The notes beneath the pieces were generated by a model. It did no database searches and had not been told where the DNA came from. It saw only the letters and a program-made list of their open reading frames with translations. 64,000 bases of DNA from Ophiosphaerella korrae (lineage: Eukaryota > Ascomycota > Dothideomycetes > Pleosporales > Phaeosphaeriaceae), in NCBI GenBank assembly GCA_028456385.1, contig JALNQF010000042.1, forward strand, positions 186,001 to 250,000. Direction: 5' to 3'. Position 1 is the stretch's first letter; each line of letters begins with the position of its first letter. Shown here piece by piece: positions 52,885-64,000 of this stretch. Made by a program: the position numbers and the translations under genes.

Positions 52885-54393
52885 ATGAGTTTGCTAGTGA
52901 TGGCGAACCTGTTACGATTGGAGATTATTAGATCCTATCTGATTGGTAACAGGTTGGATGGCTTTCGATCCAGCTATGCTTTGAGATGGAAAGATAAAGT
53001 TGAGTTAAATATCGATCGTAAAGGTAAATTCCCTCTGCATGCTTGCGAGAAATAGCTGTTGATAGTTGTAGACTTGAGGCAAATTCTCCTCGCTTTGTTC
53101 CTTACCTTGTAGAGTCTCGATGTCGTCTAAGCGCTACCTTTACAGCAAGGTAGTGGAGACCTACTTGGTGATCTATTGTCGCTGAATTCAGCTATTTACT
53201 CTGGCAATTTTGACACCGCACGTGTGAGGCCTTTGTTGGATGCGGTTGTTAACAGTGAGCCCGATGAAGTCATCTGGGACAAGGTCTACAACGCCCTCGC
53301 TGAATTAACCTCTCTGCCTCGCCCTGCTTTATCTATCTAACAAACGCTATGGCTGCGTAGTACGGGTAGCTTCGCGAACTCGACCGAACACCGCAAATAT
53401 GTAGATGATGTGCTGAAGGAGGAGTTGGGGCATATATACGTTGGAATTCCTGGGTTCTTTGAAGCCTTTTTCGGAGAAGTCGCAGGTCTCTGTTTGGCGG
53501 TATAGGCCGTATTTGATAAGTGTAAGGAAGGAGATAACCTACTTTACTAAGAAGAGAGCGGCTGGCGGGACTGGCTAGATGGAGCGAGAGAAAGGGACGT
53601 CTTGAGCTGGTTTGCATTGCTTACAGACTAGCTTCTAGGCTTTGCTGAAGAGTATTAGCTGGAATCTAAGACTTTACGCTAACTACTAGTATAGCTCTAT
53701 TAACCTCTATAAGGCTCTATAGCTGATCGTAAGCTAGACATTAGCTTTGTAGACGATTTAAACGCTAGTATAGATTTAAAGTGTAGCTGGTTATAGATTC
53801 TAGTGCCTAGAGAGCTCAAGAGCAATCCGTTAGCCGACAAAGCGTCTAAGGCATAGCTTAATCTTAGCTAATACGCGAGGGAGGTTCTTGCTACTTAAGA
53901 CAGCTACTACTTTGTCCTTGGTTTTACTCTTTGTAGATCTCTTATGCGGCTATAGGAATTTGACCAACTTAGCGGTATTACCTTTAAGTAATTTAATATT
54001 AATAAGGATGGCCTACAATTTGTGTCTATAGTGGTTAGGTTTCTCTAGTTGTCACGCTGTAGGCCGCAGTAGGCCGTAGCTGCGCAAAGCGCAAGCAAGG
54101 GCGAGGGCCCTTAGGCAATATATATACTGTTCTACTCCTGTATTCAACGTTGTTGAATACTTGGTTACCTTTTTGGGTTTGTTTGGCGCAGTAGAGTAGA
54201 GCTGCTACATAATACTAGTTAAATAAAGAGTAGCTAGGTTTTAACTCTACTATTATCGTAGCTAGAGATAAGTAGTATATTAAGATTAAGCAAGACGAGC
54301 ATAAAGAGCGCCTTGTTGTTAACTAAGTAATAAAACAGGTACCTTGCGTTACTAGTTAAGCAACAACCTACTAGAGAGTCTATTAAGAAGATA
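52885..54393 (+). pseudogene. FunK1 kinase copy B, 5' half, RIP-mutated and split by insertions
   Basis: The frame gives RSYLIGNRLDGFRSSYALRW, then HRKYVDDVLKEELGHIYVGI and PGFFEAFFGEVAGL. Many Trp and Gln positions are TAG (for example 53638 onward). A 165-bp solo LTR interrupts at 54050-54214. The protein then resumes with EQLGF-like residues and VPCVTS until 54393, where the gypsy element begins. The C-terminal kinase lobe resumes at 61420. The family belongs to FunK1, an expanded fungal kinase group of unknown targets. Confidence 0.8.
54050..54214 (+). mobile_element. Solo LTR with 5-bp target duplication
   Basis: 165 bp beginning TGTCACGCTG and ending in ATA, where CA would be expected before RIP. 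CTAGT flanks both sides (54045-54049 and 54215-54219). FunK1 reading resumes exactly after it. It holds a perfect palindrome at 54140-54160 (GTATTCAAC, GTT, GTTGAATAC). It is GC-richer than its surroundings. Confidence 0.8.
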
Positions 54394-54835
54394 TGTAACG
54401 GGCCTCCTGTCGTCGACTACAGGTACCTGTCTTTAAGGGTTGGTGGATTGAGAGGTAATAGCAAAAGCTCGTATTGGGATCTGCAATAACTATGAACAAT
54501 AGAAGATGTTTCGCAACTGTCTTGTATTGGCGTTCCGTAGTTAGGGGATTGAATTGCTAATAGCATCCTAATAATGCACATTGCTACTAACTATATACCT
54601 AGGCTTCTTAGCTAGCTTTGTGCTTCGTGTTTGCTAAGATCGCGAATCGCAAATTTATTACGTGCTTAGCTTCGTGCTTTGTATTTGCTAAGATCGCGAA
54701 TCGCAAATTTATTACGTGTCTCTATTATAGTTAGCCTCCTAGTCTAGCTCATTTCCCTATAGGTTATATGCGTCGTTATTATCTATAGTAGGGCTAATTA
54801 GTTTAAATTAGTTTCCTCTTGTTACTACTATAACA
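54394..54835 (-). repeat. LTR, lightly mutated copy
   Basis: 442 bp, from TGTAACGGGCC to ATAACA. It keeps CpG and CpA sites lost in the other LTR. It contains a 54-bp tandem duplication at 54614-54721. Confidence 0.93.
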
Positions 54836-57800
54836 CTATTCCCCTCTCTAGGTAGGTTCTTGTTCCTCTATCTTAGGCCTAAGGTTATTAGTCTAGTTTC
54901 TTTGTTTATTTCTAATTCTTTATTATTCTCTATATCTTTGTATTCTAATCGTAATAAACTCTTTCTTATTACTTACGTTACTTATAATAGAGTTAAAATA
55001 TTTCCTTACGCCTATTATACTTAGTTAAAGCTTACTTATCTTATATTTTTAAAGGATAGTAAGTACTATAATAAGTATATCTTAGCTAATATTTAATACA
55101 AGTATACGCTGTTAGGTATCTCTATTATAGAGTATAAGTATTTAATTATTATATAATCTCCTTATACTAAGTTGTATAAGGTAAGCTATTAACTAGGCTT
55201 AAGAGATACTATTGTTGTAGCTTATAAAAGCTAAGGCTAAGTATAAGCTAACTTTATATAAGCTAGTAGATCTTTATTCTTATATTAAGCGTCTTTATTA
55301 AATAAAAGCTTATAATAACACTAAATTATCTAAATAGTCTTGTGCTTTAGAGGCTAAAATAGACCTTAAAGATATAGTTTAGGCTACTCTAGCTCCTATT
55401 ATATTAGACGTTCCTATTACCTCTTTATTTAGCGCTAGTAGTGCTAATTTTCTTAGTTTACTATAAGGTAGTCTAGAAGGTTTTAAATTTAGTAGTCCTT
55501 TAGTTTCTTAAAGTAATTAAGATTATCTTCTAGTTCTTATATCTTCTCTTATAGTTATCCTTTTTTATCTATACTTATCTATTCTACTAAGTAGTAGTTT
55601 CTTCTATTATAGAACTAGTATTATAAGATTTCTTTAACTTCTTATTCTTCTTATTCTCTATACGTATCTACTTTATATACTAGTAGTTCTACGTTTTATA
55701 GTACTTACTCTAGTAAGGTTATATAAAATATTAGGTATATCTTTATCTTATTTAGTAGCTTTAATTTAAATATAACTAGTGTAACTTCTTTCTTAATTTT
55801 ATTTAGTTTTATTTTAATATAGTCTAGTTTTAGACTTAGTTATTTACTTTTAATATTTTTTTATACTAACTATACTTTTTCTCTCTTTCTAAATTAGAGT
55901 CCTTTTTTATATTTCTTATTATAGTACTTTACTATATAATTATATAGAAACTCTATATCTTATTTTAGTTAGTTATATATATCTTTAAGTCTATTAGCGA
56001 AGTTTTCTCCTCTAGAAGACTAAGATATCTAATTTCTTAGTAGCTAATATATATTAGGTTTAAATCTATAGTTTATAAAAAAAAGTAATACTCCTATTAC
56101 TATATTCTTTACGCTGTTGTATACTAACTATACTATAAGTAGTAACTATACCTAGTTATTCTAGTTATAGTTAAGATAGCATCTTAAATATTATTCTACT
56201 ATCTAATTTATTTATTCTAACTATCTATCTATTTATAAGTAATATACTATAGACATTATATATTATATTCCTAATTGCGCTATTATTGTTCCCTATAGTT
56301 TTAATATAAATTGTATATCTTTATCTATAATAATTTTATCTAGTAGTCTATATTAACTAATTATAGTTCTTAAGACTTAGTATATAGTAACCTCTATCTT
56401 ACTTTTCTCTTTATATAGTCTAAAGTATAAGTACTTTATAAGTTTATCTACTATTATTAAAATTCTATTATATTTAGCTCCTAATATTAGGTCCTTAGAC
56501 TTAGGTAGTTTTATAATAAAGTCTATTGTAATAACTCTCTATAGTTATTCTAGTACTTCTACTAGTTATAATATTCTATATAGTACGTATCTATTGTATT
56601 TATTTCTATAGTATTCTATATAGTCTTATAGTACTTCTATTACTAATTATCTTACTTTTAGGATATAATAATCTTGTAGTAGTTTATCTAATATTTTATT
56701 AATACCTTAGTAACTATATACTAGTAATTTATAAAATTATTGTATAAATTCTCTTTAAATTTTCTTTAGAATATATATTCTTCTATAAGCTTATATAAAT
56801 TCTTCTTAGATTTCTAGTTTTTCTATCTCTTTAGATACTTCTTTTATTATTTTCTAAATCTATTTATCTAGCTTACTACTTTCTCTTTTAAGTATTGTAG
56901 CTATTTTAGGTATATTTAGGACTAAATATCTTTCTTTATTCTTAACTAGAACTATACTAGTAGCGCTTACTTCTTCTTATAAGTCTAGTCTTCTACTAAA
57001 GGCGTCTATAAATTAGTTATCTTTCTCTTTTATATATATAATTTCTATATTAAATATTAATAGGAATTCCTACTATCTTATATATTATTATAATAGTTCT
57101 TTATTTATTATAAATCTTATAAGATTCTTATAGTCTATATAGACCTTTATCTAATACTTTACTCTTTATAGGTATACTCTCTATTATTTAAATACTTTAT
57201 AGATTACTAGTATTTCTTTATTATAGATTAAGTAGTTAAGTTCTACTATTTTTATTTTCTTAGAGAAGTATTTAACTAAGTATTCTTTTCTAGTCTCTAA
57301 GTCTTCTTGTATTAGTGCTATTCTATAGACTAAATTAGATATATCTATTTTTACTATTGCTAGTAGGTCTAGGTTATATATTCTAATAACTAGGTTTTCT
57401 ATAAATTTCTTTTTAATTTTATTAAATACTTTTTTATATTCTTTTATCTATTTAAATAGTATATCTTTCTTTATAAGTCTTGTTATTAGTTCTATATTTT
57501 TAGACTATCTTACTATTAACTTTCTATAAAAGTTAGCTAGCCTATAAAACTATTATACCTCCTTTAGGTTTTTTAGTATTAGCTATTTGTTAATTAACCT
57601 AATCTTTTCTAGGTTAATCTTAATTTTTCTTAGTTTAATAATAAATCTAAAGAAATCTATTTCTTTTATATAGAATTTGCATTTTCTTATTTTAAGAAAT
57701 AGTTTATTTTCTACTAGTTTTTCTAGTACCTTGTATATATATTACACGTATTCTTCCTCTATTTCTAAGAATATAAAGATATTGTCTAAATATATAAATA

Positions 57801-60800
57801 TAAATACGTTTAAGTACTCTCTTAGTACTATATTAATTCTTTCTTAGAATACTGCTAGTGCGTTTATTAAGCTAAATAGTATAACTAAGTATTTATATAG
57901 TCTATACTACGTTCTAAATACTATTTTCTATTTATTACTTTTCTTAATTCTAATTTAGTATTAGGTATTTTAGATATCTAGTTTTATAAAGATTTTTACT
58001 TTTTATAGCCTATCTTATATTTTATCTATTTATAGTAAGGAGTATTAGTTCTTATTTATAATTACGTTAGTTTTTCTAAAATCTATATAATGTCTTTTAT
58101 TATTTATTCCTTTCTTATCTATAAATATAAGTCTATATACTACTAAAGATTTAGATTCTTTTATCTATCTTTTTTTTATTATATTTTAGATAAATACTTA
58201 TTTAATTTTAGATTCTTTTTCTATTTTTCTATAGACTAGGCTCTATCTTACGTTTTTATTTTCTTCTAATTCTATCGCTAAGTCTTATAGTTTATATTCT
58301 AGAAGGTAATCTTTTAGCTCTATAAGCTATTCTTCCTATTTCTTATATTCTTCTAGGAATTTTCCTTTGTAAGTACTTATATTAGCTTTTAATATATCTA
58401 TTTTATAGTAATTAATTTTTCCTATTCTCTAATTAATATATAGGTTAGTTATCTATAACTATAGTATTCCTAGTATTATATCTTGTTATTAATTATTGTT
58501 ATATCTATAACTATGTTTTTAATTATTATCTCTTCTAGTTTAAGCGTAGAGAGAACTATTTTAAACCTAATAGGTTCCTAGAATAGTTTTCCTTTAATTA
58601 TACTTAGCTATCTAGGGTATTTTTTTATTATATACTTTATTTCGTGTATTTCTACAAATTTCTTTAATATAAAGTTTCTTGTAGCTCTACTATTAATTAT
58701 TAATTATACTCTTTTTCTTTAGTATATACTTATTTTTATAATATATAGGCTTCTTATACCTTTTAGCTATTTTTATTTAGGTAATTTTGTAAATTTTCTA
58801 CTTTTCTAAAGCTATAGTCTTACTTTAAGTTTATATTTTTTATATTTTAGATATTTATTATTTATATATTTATACTATAGTCTTCTTTAGACGTATTTTT
58901 TAGTTAACTTAGGTCTAGGCCTTACTACTATATATCTATCTTCTAGGATTATTTCTTATCCTTAGATATTTTCTACTAAAATTACTCTTATATAATTAAA
59001 GCCTCTTCTCTTTATAGGTTATATATTATTATTTACTTTAGGGTTTTTATATATAATATAATTTTTATCTAGGTATAATATCTATAATACTTTAAAATAT
59101 ACTAGATATTCTAGATCTATTTTCTTATTATCTTCTTCTTAGTATTTGTCTTTACTAGGTATATTTATTATTAGGATATAGTATACTACTAGTACTTATA
59201 GTATATAGGCTTTATTAATCTATTATATCTTTCTTATAATGTACTACTATTCTCTTTATATAAGTATTCTTTTTACTATAACTATATATTATTTTATCTA
59301 TTCCTAAAATAGTATAAACTTTATTTTTTTAGGATTACGTTCTTTCTAGTCTTTATATACTTCCTCTATACTTATAACTATTAAGTATATCTAAATAAAT
59401 TTCTATTCTTTATTTTATTCTTCTATATCTATTATTATATAGCTATTATAGCTATATATTATTAGCTAAGTATATTCTATACTTCTTATACTAACTTATT
59501 TCTTACTTCTTTATAGTCCTTTAGAGGTAGTTATAGTAGTTTCTTTATCTAGTACTAGTCTTTTAGCTTAGATTAATAGTATCTAGGGCTCTTCTCCTTC
59601 TAAGTCTTCTATTAGTAAGTCTATTATATATACTATCTTTTCTAGCTATACTTTTATTCTACTTTCTTTTATTATAGCTACTCTATATCTCTATTTCTAT
59701 AGGAACTATACTACTCCCTATTTACTAAAAAGATATATATAGTAGTTATTATTATAATAAAAGGTCTAGTAGAGTATTATATATTATACTTCTTTACTTC
59801 TAGCTACTTTCTCCTAAAGTTTAGCCTATACTTATAGTACTTCTTTCTTTTTCTTAGTTATTTTTAACTAAGTCTCTTTCTTTAAGTCTTTACTTCTATA
59901 GTCTTTTATAAATTATCTTAGTTTCTTATATCTATAATATATTATATCCTTTTTCTTTTATAACCTATAGTCTTTTACGTAGTAGCTTTTCTTACTATAA
60001 TTAAAGTACGTAAAGTCTTTATTCTTCTTTTTCTTCTTATCCTTATTAGTATTAAGGATTATAAGGTTTTCCTTATTATAATTCTTGGTATAACCTCTAT
60101 ATTTATTTTTCTTCTATTCTTAAAGATTATTATTAATTTAGATTACCTATTATTTTAAAGCTTCTAGTGTCTTAGGTTTTTCTATATATATTATTTTATA
60201 TTAGATCTTAGAGTTTAGTCCTTATTTAAATTATAATATTAAGGCTAACTTATTCTATTCTATATTTTGCGATAGTTATTTAAATTATAATATATATTTA
60301 GGAATACTCTAACTTTATATAAGCTTCTCTAGCTACTCTTTAGCTTATTAGGTAACGTCTATATCTCTAAACGCTACTCTTATTTGTTTAGTAAAGTATT
60401 TATAACTTCTAAAGATAGCTCTAGTCTTATCCTTCTAGGTTATTAGAGAATATATTGTATAGTTAGTCTAGTAAAGTTTATACTATCTTATTACGTCTTC
60501 TTTAAAGTATAGTCTAATATATATTACTTTCTTTTCTTCTATATTAAAGTATAGTACTTATATATCTATTTAGAGTTGTACTAAAACTATAAAGAGTCTT
60601 AGTTTCTCTCTTATTCTATTAAACTTCTTAAGGATAAGTATCTTTAGTAGTTTTTTTATCGCGCTTATTTCTAGGCGTTATATAATTAGTTCTATCTAGT
60701 TTTATCCTTTAATAATAGCTTTAATTTATACTTTATTATACTTTATATAATCTTATAGTTCTTTGTTCTATATTTCTAATATATTAATTACTATTTTTAT

Positions 60801-60972
60801 ATCTTCTTTATCTAAGATTAGATTATTAATATAGTCCTTAATTATTTCCTATATAGTACTATTAGACTTAAGACTACTCTTAGGTACTTTACTTATTAAA
60901 CTTTCTACTATCTTATTAGCTAGACTATACGTTACTTACGCTTTACTTCTTGTAATAACTAAATTAGTAAGG

Positions 60973-61414
60973 TATAACAAGCCTCCTATTATTAACTATA
61001 GGTACCTATCTTTAAAAGTTAGTAGATTAAAAAGTAATAGTAAAAGCTTATATTAGGATCTATAATAACTATAAATAATAGAAGATATTTTATAACTATC
61101 TTATATTAGCGTTTTATAGTTAGGGGATTAAATTACTAATAGTATTCTAATAATATATATTACTACTAACTATATACCTAGGCTTCTTAGCTAGCTTTGT
61201 ACTTTGTATTTACTAAGATTACAAATTGTAAATTTATTACGTACTTAGCTTTGTACTTTATATTTACTAAGATTATAAATTGTAAATTTATTATATATCT
61301 CTATTATAGTTAGCCTCCTAGTCTAGCTTGTTTCCCTATAGGTTATATATGTCGTTATTATCTATAGTAAGGCTAATTAGTTTAAATTAGTTTCTTCTTG
61401 TTATTACTATAACA
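60973..61414 (-). repeat. LTR, heavily RIP-mutated copy
   Basis: 442 bp, from TATAACAAGCC to ATAACA. Differences from the 54394 copy are almost all C-to-T or G-to-A in one direction. Confidence 0.93.
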
Positions 61415-62237
61415 AGATAACTCTAATACGCTGCTTGTTATTAAGGATTCTTAGTAGTATCTAGAGCGTAAGGAGGAGGGTAAACTACTACGTAAAGTAA
61501 CTAAGAAAGAGGTAGTAAATATTACAAAGTACTTTTATTACAAAATAGTTTAAATAAGTAGTTAAGATAATAATATCTATAGAAACGTATAGAAAGGCCT
61601 AGATATTATAAAAGCGACGAACTACAAATTAGAGAAGTAGATACTACTACTAAGTACTACTAGACGCTAGGCGTCGCGTAAAGATAAGAGTAGTAGCCTA
61701 AGATAGAAGCGATCCTCGAGCTATACTAGCGTACTATTACTACCTAGAAAGTATACTTACTTAAGCTCCCTAACAAAACCTATAATAATAAACTAGGTCT
61801 ATTATCGCGTTATTATCTATAACTATAGAAAGCCTATCTATAAGGTAAGCTCTCTAGTATATCTCCTTACTATACTAGAAGGCTATATTAAAGGCTATAA
61901 GTTATTATACGTATAAGCTAGCTTCCTCTAATATAATATATTACTAAACAACTTTATAGTAAACAAAGATATAGAAAACTCCTCTTAGCTAGCGTTATTA
62001 ATTAACTTTAACCTTACTATTAAAGAGTAGTAAGAGAAGTCTTTAAGAGTGTAAGAAAAGACTAGTACCTAAGTATTTATAGTAATTAGGGTACTTATAA
62101 ATAATAAACTATATTCTTTTATATATAACCTAGAGTCCTTCTTCTAAGTACTTTTCTAGATATATATTTACTATAATAGGCTAAACTAGAAGAAGGTTGT
62201 TCTATAATTTAAGAAGTAGAATTATATAGATACTAAA
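61415..62237 (+). pseudogene. FunK1 kinase copy B, 3' half, heavily RIP-mutated
   Basis: Begins at the target duplication and continues the protein cut at 54393: LLVIKDS, KEEGKLLR, then a kinase C-lobe. The conserved GTRAFMAIGVL block (seen nearly intact at 42005) now reads STQVFIVIRVL, and HDLESFFWVLFW reads NLESFF-stop-VLF-stop, each change explained by G-to-A or C-to-T. It is cut at 62237 by the next LTR. Confidence 0.8.
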
Positions 62238-64000
62238 TATTATAGTTATAATAAGAGAATACTAATTTAAGCTAATTAGCCTTACTATAGATAATAACAA
62301 CACGTATAACCTATAGGGTAACAAACTTAATTAGGAGACTAACTATAATAGAGATATATAATAACTTCGTAATTTATAATCTTAGTAAATATAAAGTATA
62401 AAGCTAAGTACGTAATAACTTTATAATTTACAATCTTAGTAAACACGAAGTATAAAGCTAGCTAAGAAATATAAGTATATAGTTAGTAGTAATACGTATT
62501 GTTAGGATAGTATTAGTAATCTAATCTCTAACCTAGAACGCTAATACTTAACATTATATATACAAATTAATTATTATTTATAGTTATTACTAATTACAAT
62601 ATAAGCTTATGTTATTACCTCTTAATCTACTAATAACCTAATAGGTTATTAGGAAGTCGACCCTATAGCCTTATTATACCTTACTAATTTAGATATTAAG
62701 AGAAGTAAAGCGTAAGTAGCGCATAGTCTAGCTAATACAATAGTAGAAAGATTAACTAAATAAGTAGCTAAGGTATCCTTAAGTAGTTATAAATTAGATA
62801 ATATAGTATAGAAGGTAATTAAAGATTATATAAACAACTTAATCTTAGAGAGAGAAGATATAAAAATAGTAATTAACGCTTTAGAAACGTAGAATAAAGA
62901 ACTACAAGACTATTTAAAGTAAAATAAAGTATAGATTAAAGCTATTATTAAAGGCTAAAACTAGATAGAACTAATTACTTAAAAACTAGAGATAAGTATA
63001 ATAAAGAAACTACCTAAGATACCTATACTTAAAAAGTTTAATAAAATAAGAGAGAGACTAAGACTCTTTATAGTATTAGTATAACTCTAGATAGATATAT
63101 AAGTACTACACTTTAATATAGAAGAAAAGAAAGTAATATATATTAGAATATACCTTAAAGGAGATACAATAAGATAGTTTAAACCTTACTAAATAGATTA
63201 TACTATATACGCCCTAATAATATAGAAAGATAAAACTAAAGCTATCTTTAGAAGTTATAAATACTTTACTAAACAAATAAGAGTAGTATTTAAAGATATA
63301 GATATTACTTAATAAGCTAAAGAAAGGCTAGAGAGGCTTATACAAAACAAGAGTATTCCTAAATATATATTATAGTTTAAATAACTCTTGTAAAATATAA
63401 AATAGAATAAAGTATCTTTAATATTATATATTAAATAAGGATTAAATATAAAGATCTAATACAAGATATTTTATATAGAGAAACCTAAGATACTAGAAGC
63501 TCTAAAGTAATAGGTAATATAAATTAATAATAACCTTTAAGAATAGAAGAAAAATAAGTATAGAAGCTAACCTAGAAACTAGGATATTAGAGACCCTATA
63601 ATCCTTAACGCTAATAAGGATAAAAAGAAGAAAAAGAATAAAGACTTTATATACTTTAACTATAGTAAGAAAATCTACTACGTAAAAGATTACTAATTAT
63701 AAAAGAAAAAAGATATAGTATATTATAAATATAAGAAACTAAAATACTTTATAAAAGACTATAGAAGTAAAGACTATAAGAAAGATAAAGAAGTTTAGTT
63801 AAAGATAACTAAAGGTAAGAAGGAAGCACTAAAAGTATAGGCTAAACCTTAAAAGAAGGTAGCTAGGTATAAATAATTATAGTGCGTAATACTCTATTAG
63901 ACCTTTTATTATAAAGATAACTACTATATATACTTCTTAAGTAAATAAAGAGTAAGATAGTTCCTATATAAGAAGTAAAGAGTAGTAGTAATAAAAGAAA
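62238..64000 (+). mobile_element. Second Ty3/gypsy copy, 5' LTR and gag region, continues past window
   Basis: The LTR (62238-62678) is the reverse complement of the 54394 LTR, so this copy points right while the first points left. After it, bases 62679 onward match the first copy's internal start (CCTTACTAATTTAG). The gag-like region follows, with two former zinc knuckles near 63640-63770 (YFNYSKKIYYVKDY and YYKYKKLKYFIKDY), where Cys and His positions have become Tyr. Stops are frequent. The 3' end lies outside the window. Confidence 0.88.

Larger units (their letters stand above)
54394..61414 (-). mobile_element. Ty3/gypsy LTR retrotransposon, complete but RIP-destroyed, 7,021 bp
   Basis: Two 442-bp LTRs (54394-54835, 60973-61414) enclose 6.1 kb with no open frame above 60 codons. 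The flanks are AGATA at 54389-54393 and 61415-61419. Coding sense is on the minus strand. Gag is near 60950-59900 with two former CCHC knuckles whose Cys are now Tyr. Reverse transcriptase is near 57745-57930, with INALAVF for TNAPATF and YLDN for YLDD. RT before integrase and the RT wording place it in Ty3/gypsy. Extreme AT content and G-to-A/C-to-T changes show heavy RIP. It is inactive. Confidence 0.93.

Overview
The window is nuclear DNA of a filamentous ascomycete, most likely a dothideomycete of the Pleosporales type. Genes carry short introns of about 50-90 bases with GTRNGT-like donors, CTAAC-like branch sites and YAG acceptors. The gene set (AA9 LPMO, GH105, SesA/NB-ARC/TPR NLR, FunK1 kinases, fungal rhodopsin-domain proteins, Fungal_trans_2 regulator) is typically fungal. 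Repeated DNA is riddled with C-to-T and G-to-A changes of the CpA/TpG type, the signature of repeat-induced point mutation (RIP). All exon structures were worked out by eye.

Layout. Bases 1-7.5 kb: the 5' end of an MFS transporter, a GH105 hydrolase, an AA9 LPMO, an F-box-like gene with an early stop, and the HSP90 gene with a heat shock element. Bases 8.7-13.4 kb: an NLR killed by RIP but keeping eight near-identical 126-bp TPR repeats, and a frameshifted APH-like kinase. Bases 14.4-30.6 kb: a conserved-looking block with a Lys/Pro + Gly-zipper protein, mitochondrial 3-mercaptopyruvate sulfurtransferase, APC11, an unknown acidic protein, a DUF1989 protein with a long disordered insert, a secreted repeat protein with nine Gly-Lys-Arg sites, a Qri7-type t6A enzyme, and a patatin-type lipase.

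Bases 31-53 kb are accessory: ankyrin, zinc-cluster-type regulator, FunK1, rhodopsin-domain, F-box-like and Tc1/mariner relics, a few intact genes (Myb-like protein, divergent kinase, an eight-exon rhodopsin-domain protein), and a small TA-flanked MITE. Bases 52.9-64 kb are an AT-rich nest: a FunK1 gene was hit by a 165-bp solo LTR (TSD CTAGT), a 7,021-bp Ty3/gypsy element (TSD AGATA), and the left end of a second copy that leaves the window.

The best candidate for something undescribed is the 788-residue secreted precursor on the minus strand at 22749-25167. It has a signal peptide, about 15 degenerate repeats, and eight of the repeats end in Trp-Gly-Lys-Arg. This is the layout of a Kex2-processed repeat protein that releases small peptides.
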